Source: Desulfobacterales bacterium
GTDB taxonomy: Bacteria; Desulfobacterota; Desulfobacteria; Desulfobacterales; C00003060
Direction of reading: 5' to 3'
NCBI GenBank assembly: GCA_030668505.1
Contig: DAOUTV010000063.1
Span: 1-7,868 of the forward strand
Length of the DNA stretch: 7,868 nucleotides
Within the stretch, counting starts at the first letter, position 1, and each line of letters begins with the position of its first letter. A program made the translations under genes and the position numbers. This document shows positions 6,133-7,868 of the stretch, piece after piece. Under the pieces are notes generated by a model that worked only from the letters and a program-made list of their open reading frames with translations, had not been told where the DNA came from and searched no databases.

Positions 6133-6235
6133 GCCCGCCCTGGTGCGACTCATTCATATATTGTGATCCGGGCCATGCATCATTACAAACCTGATTTTTT
6201 GAGTATAAAGTATTGGTGATCGGTCTGGGCCAGGG
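6133..6235 (+). repeat. Conserved-end element, copy 2 (103 bp)
   Basis: It starts GCCCGCCCTGGTGCG and ends GGTCTGGGCCAGGG, like the 64-bp copies, but has a longer, unrelated core. The bases just before it (about 6106-6132) contain three CTAAAG-type motifs (TGAGCTAAAGTGTCTAAAG). The same motifs flank copy 3 and the left inverted-repeat arm. With copy 3 in the opposite orientation, it brackets the right inverted-repeat arm. Confidence 0.65.
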
Positions 6236-6250
6236 TTAATGTGCACGCCT

Positions 6251-6434
6251 TTTCAGCCGTTCAGCCGTTCAGCCGTCGTAGCCGAGGCTACTATGGCGAA
6301 GTCGGCTCGCAGCCAGTGCTTTGGCGAAGTCGGCTCGTAGCCAAGGCTACTATGGCGAAGTCGGCCGGCCTGGTCAGTCTTAAAAACAGGTTGCGCTGAA
6401 AGCGCACTCCTTAACTTTAGGCACTTTAGCTCAC
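6251..6434 (-). repeat. Right arm of long inverted repeat flanking topA
   Basis: This is the reverse complement of 2418-2609. From left to right it holds three TCAGCCGT units, GC-rich units at 6278-6308, 6309-6336 and 6337-6366, the GGCCGGCC palindrome, the GGTCAGTCTTAAAAACAGG segment, the TGCGCT/AGCGCA hairpin and CTTTAG motifs. The unit lengths (31, 28, 30 bp) mirror the left arm. It has one fewer 8-bp unit. The block sits in the dprA-topA spacer. The two arms are about 3.6 kb apart and enclose topA and the small gene. Confidence 0.9.
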
Positions 6435-6497
6435 CCTGGCCCAGACCGGGATTGTAGGCTTAGCAGATTAATCTAATCAAGTAGCGCCAGGGCGGGC
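6434..6497 (-). repeat. 64-bp element with conserved ends, copy 3
   Basis: Read on the minus strand it begins GCCCGCCCTGGCGC and ends GGTCTGGGCCAGGG, exactly 64 bp like copy 1, with an unrelated core. It directly abuts the right inverted-repeat arm. Beyond it, 6497-6519 contains GGCTTTAGGCATTTTAGGC, inverted CTAAAG-type repeats that end 22 bp before the dprA stop codon. No intrinsic terminator for dprA is evident. Confidence 0.65.
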
Positions 6498-6540
6498 TTT
6501 AGGCATTTTAGGCACTTTTTTTGATTCCGGCTTGTACGGA

Positions 6541-7707
6541 TCAAGGTTCACATCTAGCAAAAAACTTGCCAGGGCTTTGCGTCACCACGTCCTTTAATTC
6601 CAGATGTAACAGGATGCTTGAGACCTGTGCTGCTGAAAGTGATAGGCGTCGGACCAGCTTATCAATGTGTACTGGATAAGGGCTCAGTTCGTCTATGACC
6701 ATTTTTTCTTCCTTTGTCAGTGATATGGTCGGCTCATGCTTGGTAGCTACAGATGGTATCGGCCGGTCGATGTTCAACTCTTCAATTATGTCATCCACAT
6801 GCTCCACGAGTTTTGCACCCTCCTTGATCAAGCGATGGGTGCCCATACTCTTAAAGGAGGTAATACTGCCCGGCACGGCAAATACCTCACGACCCTGCTC
6901 GGTTGCTAGACGCGCTGTGATGAGACTGCCACTTTTGTGGGTGGCTTCAACAATGACTGTGCCTAAGGCGAGACCACTGATAATCCGGTTTCGTATGGGG
7001 AAGTTGTGAGCTTCGGGCGGAGTTAAATACCGGAATTCGGAAATGACTGCCCCGTTTTCGGCAATCCGAGAAAACAGGCTCTTGTTTTCAGCCGGGTATA
7101 CAGTACCCAGGCCGCATCCCAACACGGCAATCGTTTTGCCTCCTGCAGCCAGTGCCCCTATGTGGGCAGCAGAGTCAATGCCGCGTGCCATTCCGCTCAC
7201 CACGGTAAACCCACGTCGGGCCAGACCACCACTCAGACTTTCGGTAGCTTTGTGGCCATAAGATGTCGCATTTCGGGACCCCACAATTGCAATATTCAGA
7301 CTATCCGAGTGAAGTCTGCCATAGACATAAAGCAGAGGAGGGGGATCGTGTATATGGCGCAATAGGGTAGGGTAGTCAGGATCTGAAAAGGTGATGATGC
7401 CAACGGAATTCTTCTGAGTAAGGTCCAGATCCTCTTGAACCTCCTTGGGAATTTTGTAGCTTTTAATGACAGATGCCAGACGATGATTAACCCCTTCTAC
7501 CTCCAAAAGTTTTTCTCTTGAGGCCGAGAAAACCTTTTCGGGCTCCCCAAAGTGCTGAATAAGGTTCAGAAAGAGGCGGTTACCCACACCTGGAACGGTT
7601 TTGAGTCCGAGCCATTGAATGAGCGCTTCCACGGGTCTGTGGAATTCTTTCTTTGATGCTGTTCCCTTCATGCTTGATGCAGGATAATATATGTTAGTTT
7701 TTGACAT
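6541..7707 (-). CDS. dprA: DNA-processing protein DprA (Smf)
   Basis: This 388-aa protein binds incoming single-stranded DNA and helps load RecA during natural transformation. It is also widespread in bacteria not known to be competent. A helical N-terminal region (about 27-100, LKTVPGVGNRLF) is followed by the Rossmann-like core (about 105-305). Core motifs are IVGSRNATSYG (141-151), VVSGMARGIDSAAH (169-182), AVLGCGL (194-200), FPIRNRIISGL (236-246), KSGSLITARLA (258-268), FAVPG (276-280) and GTHRLIKEGA (289-298). A C-terminal winged-helix domain spans about 330-388 (EEKMVIDELSPYPVHIDKLV...). The ATG at 7707 has no strong ribosome binding site. A second in-frame ATG at codon 13 (7671) is a possible alternative, since the conserved part begins near residue 27. 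It is upstream of topA on the same strand. A fold-back repeat ends 8 bp before the start codon, so that repeat may carry or disturb its promoter. Confidence 0.96.
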   Translation of the reverse strand: MSKTNIYYPASSMKGTASKKEFHRPVEALIQWLGLKTVPGVGNRLFLNLIQHFGEPEKVFSASREKLLEVEGVNHRLASVIKSYKIPKEVQEDLDLTQKNSVGIITFSDPDYPTLLRHIHDPPPLLYVYGRLHSDSLNIAIVGSRNATSYGHKATESLSGGLARRGFTVVSGMARGIDSAAHIGALAAGGKTIAVLGCGLGTVYPAENKSLFSRIAENGAVISEFRYLTPPEAHNFPIRNRIISGLALGTVIVEATHKSGSLITARLATEQGREVFAVPGSITSFKSMGTHRLIKEGAKLVEHVDDIIEELNIDRPIPSVATKHEPTISLTKEEKMVIDELSPYPVHIDKLVRRLSLSAAQVSSILLHLELKDVVTQSPGKFFARCEP

Positions 7708-7714
7708 TTAATAT

Positions 7715-7861
7715 TAGAAGCCATTTCAAAACCCCATCTATCGCCCGATGGCTGTGTTGAGGGCCTCTTCAAAATGCTCACATACTCCCGTGTATGCTGC
7801 GCTTTATCATCGGCCCCCGCCTTGCCCTCGAACGCGATCTGAGGTTTTGAAACAGCTTCTA
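7715..7861. mobile_element. 147-bp MITE-like fold-back element upstream of dprA
   Basis: Terminal inverted repeats TAGAAGCCATTTCAAAACC (7715-7733) and GGTTTTGAAACAGCTTCTA (7843-7861) match except at two positions. Both ends carry TA, consistent with a TA target duplication. The interior is GC-rich and includes CACATACTCCCGTGTATG, a small imperfect hairpin. No protein is encoded. The sequence style resembles intergenic repeats I recall from deltaproteobacterial genomes, but I cannot check this here. Only 7 bp of sequence remain to its right. Confidence 0.6.
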
Positions 7862-7868
7862 GTAAGAG

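Overview
The window reads like a repeat-rich stretch of a bacterial chromosome, probably a Desulfobacterota (formerly deltaproteobacterial) genome. This is an inference from gene content: a dprA-topA pair, an NtrC-type sigma-54 activator split from its receiver, a short protein with Arg-Arg-x-x-Asp-Arg-Arg style repeats, and many small fold-back repeats between genes. No rRNA, tRNA, CRISPR array, transposase, integrase or reverse transcriptase was seen.

Layout from left to right. Positions 1-737 hold no convincing gene; they contain a truncated copy of a GC-rich repeat array, small hairpins, one copy of an AT-rich dispersed repeat and two tandem TTTCCC/GGGAAA dyads. Positions 738-2169 (minus strand) hold a two-gene unit: a stand-alone receiver followed 4 nt later by a sigma-54 activator that lacks a receiver. 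A sigma-70-like promoter with an overlapping dyad precedes it. Positions 2182-3529 are a repeat island. Positions 3530-3709 (plus strand) hold a 59-aa basic gene with a strong Shine-Dalgarno sequence. It converges on topA (3706-6009, minus) with a 4-nt overlap of stop codons. Positions 6010-6540 are a second repeat island, and dprA (6541-7707, minus) follows. Another fold-back element lies just upstream of dprA.

The most striking structure is a pair of long inverted repeats, 2418-2609 and 6251-6434. They are nearly identical in my hand alignment (about six mismatches plus one extra 8-bp unit) and bracket topA and the small gene. Each arm carries a small hairpin, three 28-31 bp GC-rich units and a short tandem run of ACGGCTGA. 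Around them lie three copies of an element with conserved 14-bp ends and unrelated cores, fold-back sequences, and a MITE-like element nested inside another repeat.

Functionally, DprA loads RecA on incoming single-stranded DNA and TopA relaxes negative supercoils; their neighbourhood is common and is interrupted here by repeats. The receiver/activator pair looks like an NtrC-type regulator divided into two proteins. Its histidine kinase and targets are not in the window.
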